DNA from: Cytobacillus firmus
GTDB lineage: Bacteria > Bacillota > Bacilli > Bacillales > Cytobacillaceae
Direction of reading: 5' to 3'
DNA: 64,000 bases
Assembly: GCF_023657595.1 (NCBI RefSeq)
Contig: NZ_CP098323.1
Location: forward strand, 2,504,001 to 2,568,000
The notes under the pieces were generated by a model. The model did not search any database, was not told the DNA's origin, and saw only the letters and a list, made by a program, of their open reading frames with translations. Positions 42,314 through 51,378 of the stretch are shown here, in pieces; the first letter of the stretch is position 1; each line of letters opens with the position of its first letter. Both the position numbers and the translations under genes were made by a program.

Positions 42314-42998
42314 TGGCTGTTTCCTCCTCATCAACCTTCTGCGTTTTGTCCTTGCTGACAGTCTGTTCTTCCGCTGGATTGGCTTTTTCCTCCAATGGCT
42401 GTTTGTGTTCAATTTTCTGTTTTTCCAACTCGCTGATAGTCATTTCTATTTTTCCACCCTCACCCATTTTGATTGTTTTATGATCCTCTTCTTGCTGCTC
42501 TTTTTTCAGCTCTTGCCATTTTTGGTTAAAAAGCTGTTCCAGCTCCTGAAGATAAAGAGAATCATTCATTCTCATAAGAAGCTTGTCTACTTTTAGAAAA
42601 CCTTCACTTACAAACTCATATCCTTCCTTTTTTTCTGCATGCCGGTCCAGTTTTTCCAGTTCATCTCTTATTCTATGAAGTTCCTCCAAGCTGGCTGTGA
42701 TCTGTTCTTTTTTTCTCAAAAATTCAGAGGGCGGATCTGCGGTCCCATTTAAGAGCCCGTTCTTCACAGATGTTTCTAAATCCGCCTGCTCTTTTACTAT
42801 TTGATCACTGCTTATCCTCGCTTTCTCTTCAAGCCCGTGAATATAGGATGGGAAAACAAAAGCAGTGGAGATTATAATAGGCTTTGCCTCTGCCTGGCTT
42901 GTAAAGGCAGCTTCTGTTTTCCCGACAAGCTGAGTGCCCGTATAAAAACTCAGACAGCATAGACAAGGCAAAATGAGTTTATTCAATCCCTTCTTCAT
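42285..42998 (-). CDS. SipW-associated secreted accessory protein (TapA- or DUF4047-like)
   Basis: The 237-residue protein has a signal-like N-terminus (LILPCLCCLSFYTGTQLVGKTEAAFTS, cited as residues 8-34) ending in the AAFTS processing pattern seen in SipW substrates. The middle is a long charged coiled-coil-prone region (LEELHRIRDELEKLDRHAEKKE) and the C-terminus is low-complexity Glu/Lys rich. It occupies the place of tapA before sipW and tasA. Identity with TapA is not clear by sequence; it more resembles the DUF4047 proteins beside sipW in other Bacillus. It probably helps fibre assembly. Confidence 0.7.
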   Translation of the reverse strand: MKKGLNKLILPCLCCLSFYTGTQLVGKTEAAFTSQAEAKPIIISTAFVFPSYIHGLEEKARISSDQIVKEQADLETSVKNGLLNGTADPPSEFLRKKEQITASLEELHRIRDELEKLDRHAEKKEGYEFVSEGFLKVDKLLMRMNDSLYLQELEQLFNQKWQELKKEQQEEDHKTIKMGEGGKIEMTISELEKQKIEHKQPLEEKANPAEEQTVSKDKTQKVDEEETAIEENPENTE

Positions 42999-43225
42999 CC
43001 CCTGCTCTCCTCTCGAAAAGGTGTCTGTGGAACAAGCATACGAGAGGCCATGTGCAAAGTAAATTGGGTTATTTTGCGCTATTCCAAGGTAAAATACAGG
43101 CTATTTTGATTTCCGAATTCACGAAAGACAGCCATATCGCTGATCCCTATATCCCAATTGACCATTTGTGGAATTTTCAGAATAATAGACCTTGAAATAC
43201 CAATCCAAACTAAGAGGTGATCAGT

Positions 43226-45007
43226 TTGAAAAGAAATCAGCTAAAAAAGAAAGTCCTCCCTGCTGTTCTGGCAGCTTCGTTTGCCATCTCGGGACTATCA
43301 CTGCCAGCAAAAAATGTGCTGGCAAATGAAGAAATCGTTAAGTATCATCAGGAATTAAAGACGCCTTCCTACATAATTGGGACCTGGCAAGCTCCTGAAG
43401 GACTTAGTAAGGAAGAAGCTGTATATGAGTTCCTTCAATCAAAGGCAAACTTATTTAAAAATGCGGGCTACGAGGCCAAGGACCAATTCAAAATCATGGA
43501 TCAATTTAATGATAAGCAAACGAACACACACCATTTCAGAACAGTAGAGCAATACAACGGAATACCTGTATACGGATCACAGCAGACCATTGCTTTGGAC
43601 GAAAGTAATAATGTGACAGCCTTCTTCGGTAAGGTTACACCAAATCTGGCACGTTCCATTATTCCAACTGATGCAAAACTGGCCGAAGATGAAGCACTGG
43701 AAAAGGTAAAGGAAAGCATTGAAGATAAAATCGGAGAAGTAAAGAGCTATGATGGTATAGAAGGAGAACTTGTTATTTATCCGCATAATGGGCAAAAGCT
43801 TCTGGCTTATTATGTAACAGCATCCACCTCAGCACCTGCACCGGGGTATTGGCATTATTTTGTAGATGCTGCAACTGGAAACATTATTCATAGCTATAAT
43901 GCCATCGCAGAACTGACTCCATCTTCACCTGAACAACCTGAGGCACAGCAGACGGCTTCTTCTCAGCCTGCACCGAAAGCACTTCCGAATGTTTCAGAAC
44001 CTGTTCAGGCAAGAGGAATGGATATTTTCGGGACACTGCAATCATTCCAGGCGGTTAAAGACCCGGAAACAGGAACGCACTATTTATTCGATGGGACAAG
44101 ATCTGAAGGTGTCCATACATTCAAAGCGAACCGCATGCCTGAAAACGCGTTTATTATCCTTTCAGGACTGCTTGGAATGACAGGATTCGAGGTGGAAAGC
44201 AGAAACAACTTCTTCTATGATCCTTCTGCAGTGTCTGCCCATGTGAACGCAGGAAAAGTTTATGACTATTATAAAAAGGTTCATGGCCGGGATTCCCTTG
44301 ATGGCGAAGGGATGAAATTAGTTTCAACTGTCCATATCGGTTCGAAGTGGAATAATGCTGCATGGAATGGCAAGCAGATGCTATACGGTGATGGTGACGG
44401 GACTCGCATGATATCGCTCTCTGGCGGTCTTGATGTGATCGGGCATGAAATGACACACGGTGTGATCACCAATACGGCAGATTTAATTTATGAAAATGAA
44501 TCCGGTGCGATCAATGAATCCATTGCAGATATTTTAGGGGCTTTCGCTGAAAATAAAACAGGCGAAGATCTTTGGTTATTAGGTGAAGATATTTGGACGC
44601 CAAATACACCAGGTGACGGTCTTCGTTCTATGAGTGACCCGGGTTCCGTCTATATTGGCGGCTATACAGAATCAGGCTACTACCCTGATCACTACAGCAA
44701 ACGTTATATAGGAGAGCTTGATAAAGGCGGTGTCCATATCAACAGCAGCATCAACAACAAAGCTGCCCACCTGATTACAGATGGAGGCACTCATTACGGT
44801 GTTTCGGTTACAGGCATCGGAAAAACAAAAGCCGAGAAGATTTTCTTCAGAGCTCTTACTCATTACCTGACAGCAAGCTCCGACTTCAGCCAAATGCGCC
44901 AGGCAGCAATCCAGGCAGCAAGAGACCTGCATCCGGATCGAAACGGACAGACTTCAGCTGAGGTAAAGGCCGTCATGGCAGCATATGATGCTGTTGGTGT
45001 TCAATAA
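43226..45007 (+). CDS. Secreted M4 neutral metalloprotease (bacillolysin/thermolysin family)
   Basis: The 593-residue preproprotein starts at TTG after AAGAGGTGATC. It has a signal peptide (PAVLAASFAISGLSLPAKNVLA, residues about 11-32), FTP and PepSY propeptide domains (HFRTVEQYNGIPVYGSQQ; ILLAYY-like LLAYYVTAS), a Pro/Gln/Ser-rich linker (about 235-260), and the thermolysin domain with zinc motif HEMTH, third ligand in NESIADILGAFAE and catalytic His in YKRYIGELDKGGVHINSSINNKAAHL-type segment. It is monocistronic and lies beside the matrix operon and the NprR-like regulators, which commonly drive this protease class. Confidence 0.94.
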   Translation: MKRNQLKKKVLPAVLAASFAISGLSLPAKNVLANEEIVKYHQELKTPSYIIGTWQAPEGLSKEEAVYEFLQSKANLFKNAGYEAKDQFKIMDQFNDKQTNTHHFRTVEQYNGIPVYGSQQTIALDESNNVTAFFGKVTPNLARSIIPTDAKLAEDEALEKVKESIEDKIGEVKSYDGIEGELVIYPHNGQKLLAYYVTASTSAPAPGYWHYFVDAATGNIIHSYNAIAELTPSSPEQPEAQQTASSQPAPKALPNVSEPVQARGMDIFGTLQSFQAVKDPETGTHYLFDGTRSEGVHTFKANRMPENAFIILSGLLGMTGFEVESRNNFFYDPSAVSAHVNAGKVYDYYKKVHGRDSLDGEGMKLVSTVHIGSKWNNAAWNGKQMLYGDGDGTRMISLSGGLDVIGHEMTHGVITNTADLIYENESGAINESIADILGAFAENKTGEDLWLLGEDIWTPNTPGDGLRSMSDPGSVYIGGYTESGYYPDHYSKRYIGELDKGGVHINSSINNKAAHLITDGGTHYGVSVTGIGKTKAEKIFFRALTHYLTASSDFSQMRQAAIQAARDLHPDRNGQTSAEVKAVMAAYDAVGVQ

Positions 45008-45030
45008 AATGACCTTTTAAAATAAAGAGA

Positions 45031-45064
45031 AACTCGCCACATGACTGCTGTGGTGAGTTTTTCT
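45031..45064. terminator. Terminator after M4 protease
   Basis: AAACTCGCCACA and TGTGGTGAGTTT form the stem with a 7-base loop, followed by TTTCT; it also abuts the end of the convergent gene. Confidence 0.88.
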
Positions 45065-45530
45065 AATATTTCTTTGTCCTCTTCATAGCTGACAGGATGC
45101 CTAACATGACGGTTATGATATGCGATAAGAAAAAGGTATAAACATTAAAATAAAGACTATTCGTGTATTGATTGAACCAGCCAAAACGGTAAATTCTTGA
45201 GGCAGGATTATCAGGCGTACCTCCAAGAGCCATGATCAGCTCATTTGTGTAATGATTAATTGCAAAAATCAGCAAAGCACAGCCGGCAAGTGCAAAAAGT
45301 AAAATACCTATAGTCATTTTACTATCTATCACAATTTTTGCTTTTACCAGTTTAAAAGTATAGATCCAACTGAAAATAAAGACAGGTGTAAAAAGTAAAA
45401 TTACGAGGATGCCTAAATTTCCATTGCCGGAAATCACATGCGGCTTTACCGTAAAAACATGTTCTATAAGGTAAAAACCAAAGAATGAAAACAGGAAGCA
45501 CAGGATCCAAAAGATCATTTTTTTACTCAA
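45063..45530 (-). CDS. Integral membrane protein, 155 aa, function unknown
   Basis: Four hydrophobic helices are visible: IFWILCFLFSFFGFYLI (6-22), LGILVILLFTPVFIFSWIY (39-57), MTIGILLFALAGCALLIFAI (72-91) and YTFFLSHIITVMLGILSAM at the C-terminus. A soluble loop with GGTPDNPASRIYRFGWFNQY joins helices 3 and 4. No known family was recognised. It converges on the M4 protease gene, with the TSUP gene upstream in the same direction and 65 bases between, possibly one operon. Confidence 0.65.
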   Translation of the reverse strand: MSKKMIFWILCFLFSFFGFYLIEHVFTVKPHVISGNGNLGILVILLFTPVFIFSWIYTFKLVKAKIVIDSKMTIGILLFALAGCALLIFAINHYTNELIMALGGTPDNPASRIYRFGWFNQYTNSLYFNVYTFFLSHIITVMLGILSAMKRTKKY

Positions 45531-45595
45531 GAGCAGACACCCTTTTCGTGATTTGATTAATACTAATTAGCCCGACTTTTTTTCATGTTTACTTC

Positions 45596-46312
45596 CTACT
45601 CCACACTCGCAGCCAGCAGGTAAACCCCCGTGAAAATCAATATAATATATGTAAAAATCTTAAAAAAACGCTGATTGATTTTAACAAATAAAATTTGTCC
45701 CAGGTATAGACCCAGCAGCACCAGCGGCAAAGCATACAAGCTTGAAAGCCAAATTGTTTTATTGGTCCCTGCAAAGATAATCTGAATTACCAAACTGGCC
45801 GAGTAGATAAACAAGTAAAAAGCCAAAGTAGTTCCCCTAAGCCGCTCTTTTTCAGTATCCGTTCCTGAAAAATACAACAGGAGCGGCGGGCCGGGCATGC
45901 CAATGCTGGTTGTCATGATTCCTGACAATCCCCCCACTGAATAATCCCTCCAGCTTGTTACTTTCACACGGAAGTTCGCCATCAAAAGGAGTGTTAAAAG
46001 CAAAATAATGAAACTGACAGCTAATTTCAGCCGGGAAATGTCCAAAAATAAAAAAATTCCAATACCGATAGGCAGCCCTGCTGCACTGCCAATTGCGAAC
46101 CTTTTCAGAACTCCAAAGTCTGTATCCTTCTTGATTTTTGAAAATAAGGCAGCAGAAATAATTAAAGATAAAATTAAATTGATTTGAATGGCTTCTTTAG
46201 GTTCAAAAAGAAGAAGCAAAAACGGTGTGGCCAGGATTGAGAAGCCAAATCCCGTGCTTGTCTGTAAAATGGATGCAATTAAAATAATGAGGATGTAAAT
46301 AAAGATTTCCAT
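45596..46312 (-). CDS. TSUP-family membrane protein (TauE/SafE type)
   Basis: The 238-residue protein is nearly all hydrophobic, with 7-8 membrane segments. The two TSUP half-motifs are seen: TGFGFSILATPFLLLLFEPKEAIQINLILSL near the N-terminus (cited by ends) and GGLSGIMTTSIGMPGPPLLLYF in the second half. Members export or import sulfite, sulfoacetate and related anions. Substrate unknown. It is divergent from the Bce-type response regulator. Confidence 0.88.
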   Translation of the reverse strand: MEIFIYILIILIASILQTSTGFGFSILATPFLLLLFEPKEAIQINLILSLIISAALFSKIKKDTDFGVLKRFAIGSAAGLPIGIGIFLFLDISRLKLAVSFIILLLTLLLMANFRVKVTSWRDYSVGGLSGIMTTSIGMPGPPLLLYFSGTDTEKERLRGTTLAFYLFIYSASLVIQIIFAGTNKTIWLSSLYALPLVLLGLYLGQILFVKINQRFFKIFTYIILIFTGVYLLAASVE

Positions 46313-46423
46313 GCAAAAAACCTGCTTTTTACCTTATTTTAACACAGCTCGGAATTATTCTGGCAGACCTTGTCCTTTTCCTATACAATAATGGAAGGAA
46401 AATGCAAAAGTGTGGTGAGTTGA

Positions 46424-47119
46424 TTGTTTAAAGTGCTTTTAATTGAGGATGATGCCTCCCTTTTTACTGAAATCAAAGACCGGCTTTCCCAGTGGTCTTA
46501 TGAAGTTCATGGAATTCAGGATTTCAGTGATGTTATGAAGGAATTTGCCGGCATTCAGCCAGATTTGGTCATTATTGATATCCAGCTTCCTAAGTTCGAC
46601 GGGTTTCATTGGTGCCGGATGATCCGTTCACATTCGAATGTGCCGATCATTTTCCTGTCATCCCGCGATCACCCAACAGATATGGTCATGTCCATGCAGC
46701 TTGGCGCGGACGATTTTGTCCAAAAACCCTTTCACTTCGAAGTCCTGATTGCCAAAATACAGGCAATCCTGAGGCGGGTCTATAACTATAGTGCCGTTCA
46801 GAATAATCTCAAGACCTGGTGCGGTGCGGCAGTTGATTTCGAAAAGAATACCGTTTCAAATGAGAGTGGTTCTATAGAATTAACGAAAAATGAAATCTAC
46901 ATATTAAAGCTTCTGATAGAAAGAAAAAATCAAATAGTCAGCAGGGATGAGATCATTAATAGCCTATGGGATGACAAACGGTTCATTAGTGACAATACTC
47001 TGACAGTCAATGTTAACAGACTGCGGAAAAAGCTTGATGAACTTGGGCTTGGCTCAAGGATTGAAACAAAGGTCGGCCAGGGATATATAGCAATTGAAGA
47101 GGATGCCTCGCATGTTTAG
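46424..47119 (+). CDS. bceR: Response regulator, BceR-like (OmpR family)
   Basis: The 231-residue regulator starts at TTG. Receiver domain: acidic pair in LIEDDASLF, phospho-Asp in LVIIDIQLPKFDG (Asp52 region), Thr/Ser in IIFLSSRDH and Lys in QKPFHFEVL. The winged-helix output domain has the recognition segment SDNTLTVNVNRLRKKLDELG. The receiver and partner match the BceR class that activates ABC transporters upon bacitracin-like peptides. It overlaps the kinase gene by 8 bases. Confidence 0.88.
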   Translation: MFKVLLIEDDASLFTEIKDRLSQWSYEVHGIQDFSDVMKEFAGIQPDLVIIDIQLPKFDGFHWCRMIRSHSNVPIIFLSSRDHPTDMVMSMQLGADDFVQKPFHFEVLIAKIQAILRRVYNYSAVQNNLKTWCGAAVDFEKNTVSNESGSIELTKNEIYILKLLIERKNQIVSRDEIINSLWDDKRFISDNTLTVNVNRLRKKLDELGLGSRIETKVGQGYIAIEEDASHV

Positions 47120-48116
47120 GAAATATATCAGGGAACGGTTAAGCTGGATCCTGCTGTTTGGCTTCCTTCAGGTGCTTGCTGCCTTTGTAGTATATATCGA
47201 TTCAGCCCTGTCCCTAAAACCTTTCCTTTATTACGTCTTCTTGTCTTTGATCATTTTTACTGGATTCTTTTTAATTCGTTATCAAAAGGAAACAAAGTTT
47301 TACAGAGAAATAGCTGAGCGGGAAGATAATTTAGATCTGTCGAGCATACCGGAGTCTGAAAGTCCTTTTGAAAAAATAATAGAGTCAGGCCTGGTCAGCC
47401 AAACCGAGCGGTTTAAACAGGAGTACACCCAGAACTGGACACAGCTCGAGCAGGAAAAAGATGAATTGCTCTCCTGGATTCATGAAGTTAAAACACCCTT
47501 GACGGCCATGCATCTTATGATTGACCGGATCGAGGATCAAAATCTTAAATCTGCCCTTACATATGAATGGCTGCGCATCCACCTTCTTCTGGATCAGCAG
47601 CTGCATCAAAAGCGGATTCCTTTTATGGAAAATGACCTGTATATTGAAATAGTTAATCTTGAAGATATCCTCTTCAATGAGATTAAAGTTCTTCAGTCCT
47701 GGTGCATGCAAAAAGGCCTTGGCTTTGAAATGGAAATGGAAGAAACAGAAGCTCTGAGCGACGCGAAATGGCTGAGCTTTATCATTCGCCAGCTTTTAAC
47801 CAATGCTGTGAAGTATAGTGAGGAATCAGATATTATGATTTCAAGCTCCAGATCTGACGGTAAAATATCCTTGAGGATTCAGGATTTTGGCAGAGGCATT
47901 GATCAGAGGGACTTGCCGAGGATCTTTGAGAAGGGGTTCACTTCTACTGCCAATCATCATGAAAACGCAGCAACAGGCATGGGGTTGTATTTAGCCAAAA
48001 AAGCCGCAGACCAGCTGAAAATAAAATTCCTTGTGGAGTCTGTTTTAGGCAAAGGCACCATCATGACCCTTGTCTTCCCTACCAGAAATGATTTCGTCAG
48101 CATAACAGGCATGTGA
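47112..48116 (+). CDS. bceS: Intramembrane-sensing histidine kinase, BceS-like
   Basis: Two N-terminal membrane helices (LLFGFLQVLAAFVVYID and FLYYVFLSLIIFTGFFLI) are joined by a very short loop with no extracellular sensor domain, the intramembrane-sensing type. HisKA-like box: LLSWIHEVKTPLTAMHLMIDR; ATPase: LLTNAVKYSEESD (N), DFGRGIDQRDLPRIFEKGF (G1/F) and GMGLYLAKKAADQL (G2). Start ATG 47112 follows AAGAGG by 9 bases; ATG 47103 is an alternative. BceS-type kinases take their signal from the partner ABC transporter encoded downstream. Confidence 0.9.
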   Translation: MFRKYIRERLSWILLFGFLQVLAAFVVYIDSALSLKPFLYYVFLSLIIFTGFFLIRYQKETKFYREIAEREDNLDLSSIPESESPFEKIIESGLVSQTERFKQEYTQNWTQLEQEKDELLSWIHEVKTPLTAMHLMIDRIEDQNLKSALTYEWLRIHLLLDQQLHQKRIPFMENDLYIEIVNLEDILFNEIKVLQSWCMQKGLGFEMEMEETEALSDAKWLSFIIRQLLTNAVKYSEESDIMISSSRSDGKISLRIQDFGRGIDQRDLPRIFEKGFTSTANHHENAATGMGLYLAKKAADQLKIKFLVESVLGKGTIMTLVFPTRNDFVSITGM

Positions 48117-48187
48117 CAAAAATGTCACATGCTTTTGCTGTTTGTTCGTTCAATCGAAGGAATTACATAAACGTAACCTTCTATAAT
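48111..48187 (+). promoter_or_regulatory. Bce transporter promoter with BceR-type dyad
   Basis: The dyad GCATGTGAC-N6-GTCACATGC (about 48109-48132) just after the kinase stop may act both as a terminator (TTTTG follows) and as a BceR binding site. A TATAAT box lies at 48182-48187 with no good -35, as expected for an activated promoter. Confidence 0.6.
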
Positions 48188-48215
48188 ATAGCTATCAAAG
48201 AAAGGATGGTTACAC

Positions 48216-48977
48216 ATGACAGTACTTGAAGCAAAAAAAATCCATAAAAGCTACGGCAATAAATTTAATAGGCAGGAAGTATTAAAAGGAATTGATATGA
48301 AAATTGAAACAGGTGAATTTGTAAGCATTATGGGCGCTTCCGGTTCAGGGAAGACCACACTTCTCAATGTGCTCTCGTCTATTGACAGTGCAAGCGGAGG
48401 AGAAATAAACATTGAAGGAAAGGAAATGACAAGACTGAAGGAAAAACAGCTCGCTGAGTTCCGCAAGAAGCATCTCGGATTTATTTTTCAGGAATATAAT
48501 CTCCTGGATACATTGACAGTGAAGGAAAATATCCTTCTTCCGCTTTCCATCAGCAAAACACCCAAAAAAGAGGCAGATGGGAAGTTTGCAGCTGTTGCGG
48601 CTGAGCTTGGTATTTTAGAGTTAAAGGATAAATATCCGAACGAAATTTCCGGCGGGCAAAAGCAGCGGACTTCTGCAGCTCGTGCGTTTATTCATGAGCC
48701 AAGCATTATTTTCGCTGATGAGCCGACAGGTGCGCTGGATTCAAAGTCAGCCTCAGACTTATTAAATAAGCTAAGTGATTTAAATCAGAAAAGGAAAGCA
48801 ACGATTATCATGGTCACCCATGATCCTGTAGCAGCAAGCTTCTGCAGCCGTGTTATTTTCATCAAGGATGGCCAGGTTTATACGCAGCTGAATAAAGGTG
48901 ATCAATCAAGACAGGCTTTTTTCAATGATATTATGAAGACACAAGGCGTTTTAGGCGGTGTGCAGCATGAGCATTAA
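48216..48977 (+). CDS. bceA: ABC transporter ATP-binding protein, BceA-like
   Basis: The 253-residue ATPase has Walker [13 protein letters not shown] (about residue 40), Q-loop FIFQEYNLL, signature [15 protein letters not shown] (note RTS where most read RVA), Walker [14 protein letters not shown] and H-loop MVTHDP. It is the MacB/BceA class that energises peptide detoxification at the membrane. Preceded by GAAAGGATGG; its stop overlaps the permease start in ATGAGCATTAA. Confidence 0.93.
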   Translation: MTVLEAKKIHKSYGNKFNRQEVLKGIDMKIETGEFVSIMGASGSGKTTLLNVLSSIDSASGGEINIEGKEMTRLKEKQLAEFRKKHLGFIFQEYNLLDTLTVKENILLPLSISKTPKKEADGKFAAVAAELGILELKDKYPNEISGGQKQRTSAARAFIHEPSIIFADEPTGALDSKSASDLLNKLSDLNQKRKATIIMVTHDPVAASFCSRVIFIKDGQVYTQLNKGDQSRQAFFNDIMKTQGVLGGVQHEH

Positions 48978-50907
48978 TACCATCATCCTCCGCAATCTGA
49001 AAAAGAACCTGAAACATTATTATCTCTATGTTTTCGCGCTCATTTTCAGTGTCGCGCTCTATTTTGCCTTTGTCACACTGCAATATGATCCATCCATGTC
49101 TGAAGCAAAGGGTTCGATTAAAGGTGCGGCTGCCATCAAAACGGCCTCCATCCTGCTTGTGGCGATTGTTTCTATCTTTCTTCTGTACGCCAACACGATT
49201 TTTATTAAAAGGCGAAGCAAGGAAATCGGGCTGTTTCAGCTGATCGGAATGACCAAGAATGAGATTTTCAGATTGCTTAGCCTGGAAAATCTTATGCTGT
49301 ATTTTGGGTCCTTGATCATTGGGATCTTTGTTGGCTTTTCGGTTTCGAAGTTAATACTGATGGTCCTTTTTAAATTGACAGGTGTTGAAGGAATTGCTTC
49401 CTTGCACTTTTCAAGTGAGGCGCTTTTGCAGACTGTCATCGTCTTTACGGTTATTTATATTTTCATCATGCTGATGAACTTTGTTTTTATCAAGAGGCAA
49501 ACCATTCTATCTTTATTCAGAGTGGTTTCGGTTGCCGAGGGAAAAGTGAAAAAGCTGTCCATTTGGGAAATGATCATGGGGGTGCTTGGTTTAGCCTTGA
49601 TCATTGCCGGCTATTACATCTCTTCCCTATTATTTGGCGGGGATTTCACCTCCATGAACGAGCTGTTCTTCGCGATGGTGGTCATTCTTGCTTCCGTTAT
49701 CATTGGAACCTATCTTTTCTACAAAGGATCGGTAAGCTTTATCGCGAGCCTGATCCGCAAAAGGAAAGATGGATACCTGAATGTTAATGAAGTTCTTTCA
49801 TTGTCCTCCATCATGTTCCGCATGAAGTCGAGTGCCCTGCTTTTAACGATAATTACAACTGTATCCGCCCTTGCGATCGGGCTGCTGTCATTAAGCTATA
49901 TTTCCTACTACTCAGCGGAAAAATCAGCACAGGACAGTCTTCCTTCCCACTTTTCATTTACAAGCCGGGAGGATGCAGATAAGTTTGCGGATAGGCTTGA
50001 AGAAAATGGATTAGACTATAAGGATCAAACCATTGAAGTATTACAGGTGGAAGCCGATATGAAGGACATCCTGGATGTTAATCTGGACGAAATGGGTTTT
50101 GATTCCCCAAACATGCATCTGCCTGTTGTAAGCGAAAAGGCCATTTCCGGCGTGGAGCTTTCCCCGAAAGAAACTGTTCTGACAGGATATAACGATGCAT
50201 TGCAGAAGTTCATGACGCTCAAGGACTCAGGAAAGCTTGAGTTCAAAGGAAAAACAAAAACCATTGAACAAAAATATTTAGGATTGAATAAAGACTTTGT
50301 CATCCCGTTTTATTTTACATCAGGCGGATTGCCCGTGGCCATTGTGGATGAGAATGTGTATGAAGTGCTAAAAGCTGACCTTGATCCTGAAATTCAGCTG
50401 GAGGATTCGCTTTTAATAGGGGTGGATATGAAGAATGAAAGCGATATTGAAAAAGCTAATACACTCTTTAATGAGATGGAGTTCAGCGGCAGAGCCGATT
50501 CGCAGCAAGAGATGAGCACAAGGCAGAAAATGAATATGGGGCTTGTTATGTTTATTGTCGGTTTTCTTGGCTTGACCTTCTTGGTCACTTCGGGCTGCAT
50601 CCTTTATTTCAAGCAAATGGATCAGAGTGAGGATGAAAAGCCAAATTACACAATCCTGCGGAAACTAGGTTTTACACAGGGAGACCTGCTGCGCGGAATA
50701 CGATCCAAAATGGCATTCAACTTTGGAATTCCGCTGGTGGTCGGCCTTATCCACAGCTATTTTGCTGTAAAATCCGGATGGTTCTTCTTCGGCAGCGAGC
50801 TTTGGATGCCGATGATCCTGGTAATGGCGCTTTACACCGTTCTTTATTCGATTTTCGGAATTTTGTCTGTGATCTATTCGAAAAAAGTGATAAAAGATGC
50901 ACTATAG
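48967..50907 (+). CDS. bceB: ABC transporter permease, BceB-like (FtsX family)
   Basis: The 646-residue protein has the ten-helix BceB topology: one N-terminal helix ([19 protein letters not shown]), three in the first FtsX block, further helices to about residue 300, a large extracellular domain of about 200 residues ([18 protein letters not shown] to the [11 protein letters not shown] region) and a final FtsX block. The outer domain is the ligand-sensing part in this family. Start at 48967 overlaps the ATPase stop. With bceRSA it forms a full antimicrobial-peptide resistance module; which peptide is recognised is unknown. Confidence 0.92.
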   Translation: MSINTIILRNLKKNLKHYYLYVFALIFSVALYFAFVTLQYDPSMSEAKGSIKGAAAIKTASILLVAIVSIFLLYANTIFIKRRSKEIGLFQLIGMTKNEIFRLLSLENLMLYFGSLIIGIFVGFSVSKLILMVLFKLTGVEGIASLHFSSEALLQTVIVFTVIYIFIMLMNFVFIKRQTILSLFRVVSVAEGKVKKLSIWEMIMGVLGLALIIAGYYISSLLFGGDFTSMNELFFAMVVILASVIIGTYLFYKGSVSFIASLIRKRKDGYLNVNEVLSLSSIMFRMKSSALLLTIITTVSALAIGLLSLSYISYYSAEKSAQDSLPSHFSFTSREDADKFADRLEENGLDYKDQTIEVLQVEADMKDILDVNLDEMGFDSPNMHLPVVSEKAISGVELSPKETVLTGYNDALQKFMTLKDSGKLEFKGKTKTIEQKYLGLNKDFVIPFYFTSGGLPVAIVDENVYEVLKADLDPEIQLEDSLLIGVDMKNESDIEKANTLFNEMEFSGRADSQQEMSTRQKMNMGLVMFIVGFLGLTFLVTSGCILYFKQMDQSEDEKPNYTILRKLGFTQGDLLRGIRSKMAFNFGIPLVVGLIHSYFAVKSGWFFFGSELWMPMILVMALYTVLYSIFGILSVIYSKKVIKDAL

Positions 50908-50912
50908 GAAGG

Positions 50913-50948
50913 AAAAACCGCTCAGGTATGATGGCCTGAGCGGTTTTT
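50913..50948 (+). terminator. Terminator of the bce operon
   Basis: AAAAACCGCTCAGG and CCTGAGCGGTTTTT form a perfect stem around an 8-base loop. Confidence 0.92.
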
Positions 50949-50989
50949 ATGTGTTGGAGTTTGGCTTCGTTATCGATTGGCAGAGGCTA

Positions 50990-51201
50990 TTTGCGGGTTT
51001 TCTGCGTCTATTTGCAAGTTTTCCTAGTTTATTTGCAAATTACAGCATTTAGTTGCAAAATGGTCTCTGCTTGTTTTTAGAATTTCTTTTTATTTGCAGT
51101 CTTCCCATTCTATTTGCAAGTTTTCCATTCTATTTGCAGGTTTGCCCAGGCTGTTTGCAAATTATCTTATTTATTTGCAATTTCTTCATATCTATTTGCA
51201 A
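50990..51201. repeat. Tandem repeat array B, 20-21 bp period, TTTGCAA cores
   Basis: TTTGC begins at 50990, 51011, 51032, 51052 (GTTGC), 51093, 51113, 51133, 51154, 51174 and 51195, so spacings are 20-21 except one double step of 41. The cores are mostly ATTTGCAA followed by TTTTCC or ATT. The array fills the gap between convergent bceB and spo0E-like genes, and its last unit forms the final codons and stop of the Spo0E-like gene. Confidence 0.9.
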
Positions 51202-51374
51202 ATAACCTCATAAGGGTCCAATTTTTTAGCCTCTCGTTTCAATCGCTGTGATTCAACAATTAACTTATCCAGTTCCTGGCTTAATTTCAAAGTATCTACA
51301 TCAGTTAGCCCCTTAGAATATATGCTTTGAATCATTGCCTGCCTGGTCAGTTCAATCGCCTTTGTTAAATCCAT
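51192..51374 (-). CDS. Spo0E-family aspartyl-phosphate phosphatase, 60 aa
   Basis: The small two-helix protein has the Spo0E signature SQELDKLIVESQRL, preceded by a first helix (AIELTRQAMIQSIYSKGL). Spo0E-like proteins dephosphorylate Spo0A~P and delay sporulation. The start lies 4 bases after the stop of the SIS gene with a GAAGGA site in its end, so it is co-transcribed with nagB. The last residues (ICK) come from the 20-bp repeat array. The precise target among Spo0A-like regulators is not proven. Confidence 0.88.
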   Translation of the reverse strand: MDLTKAIELTRQAMIQSIYSKGLTDVDTLKLSQELDKLIVESQRLKREAKKLDPYEVICK

Positions 51375-51378
51375 TCCG

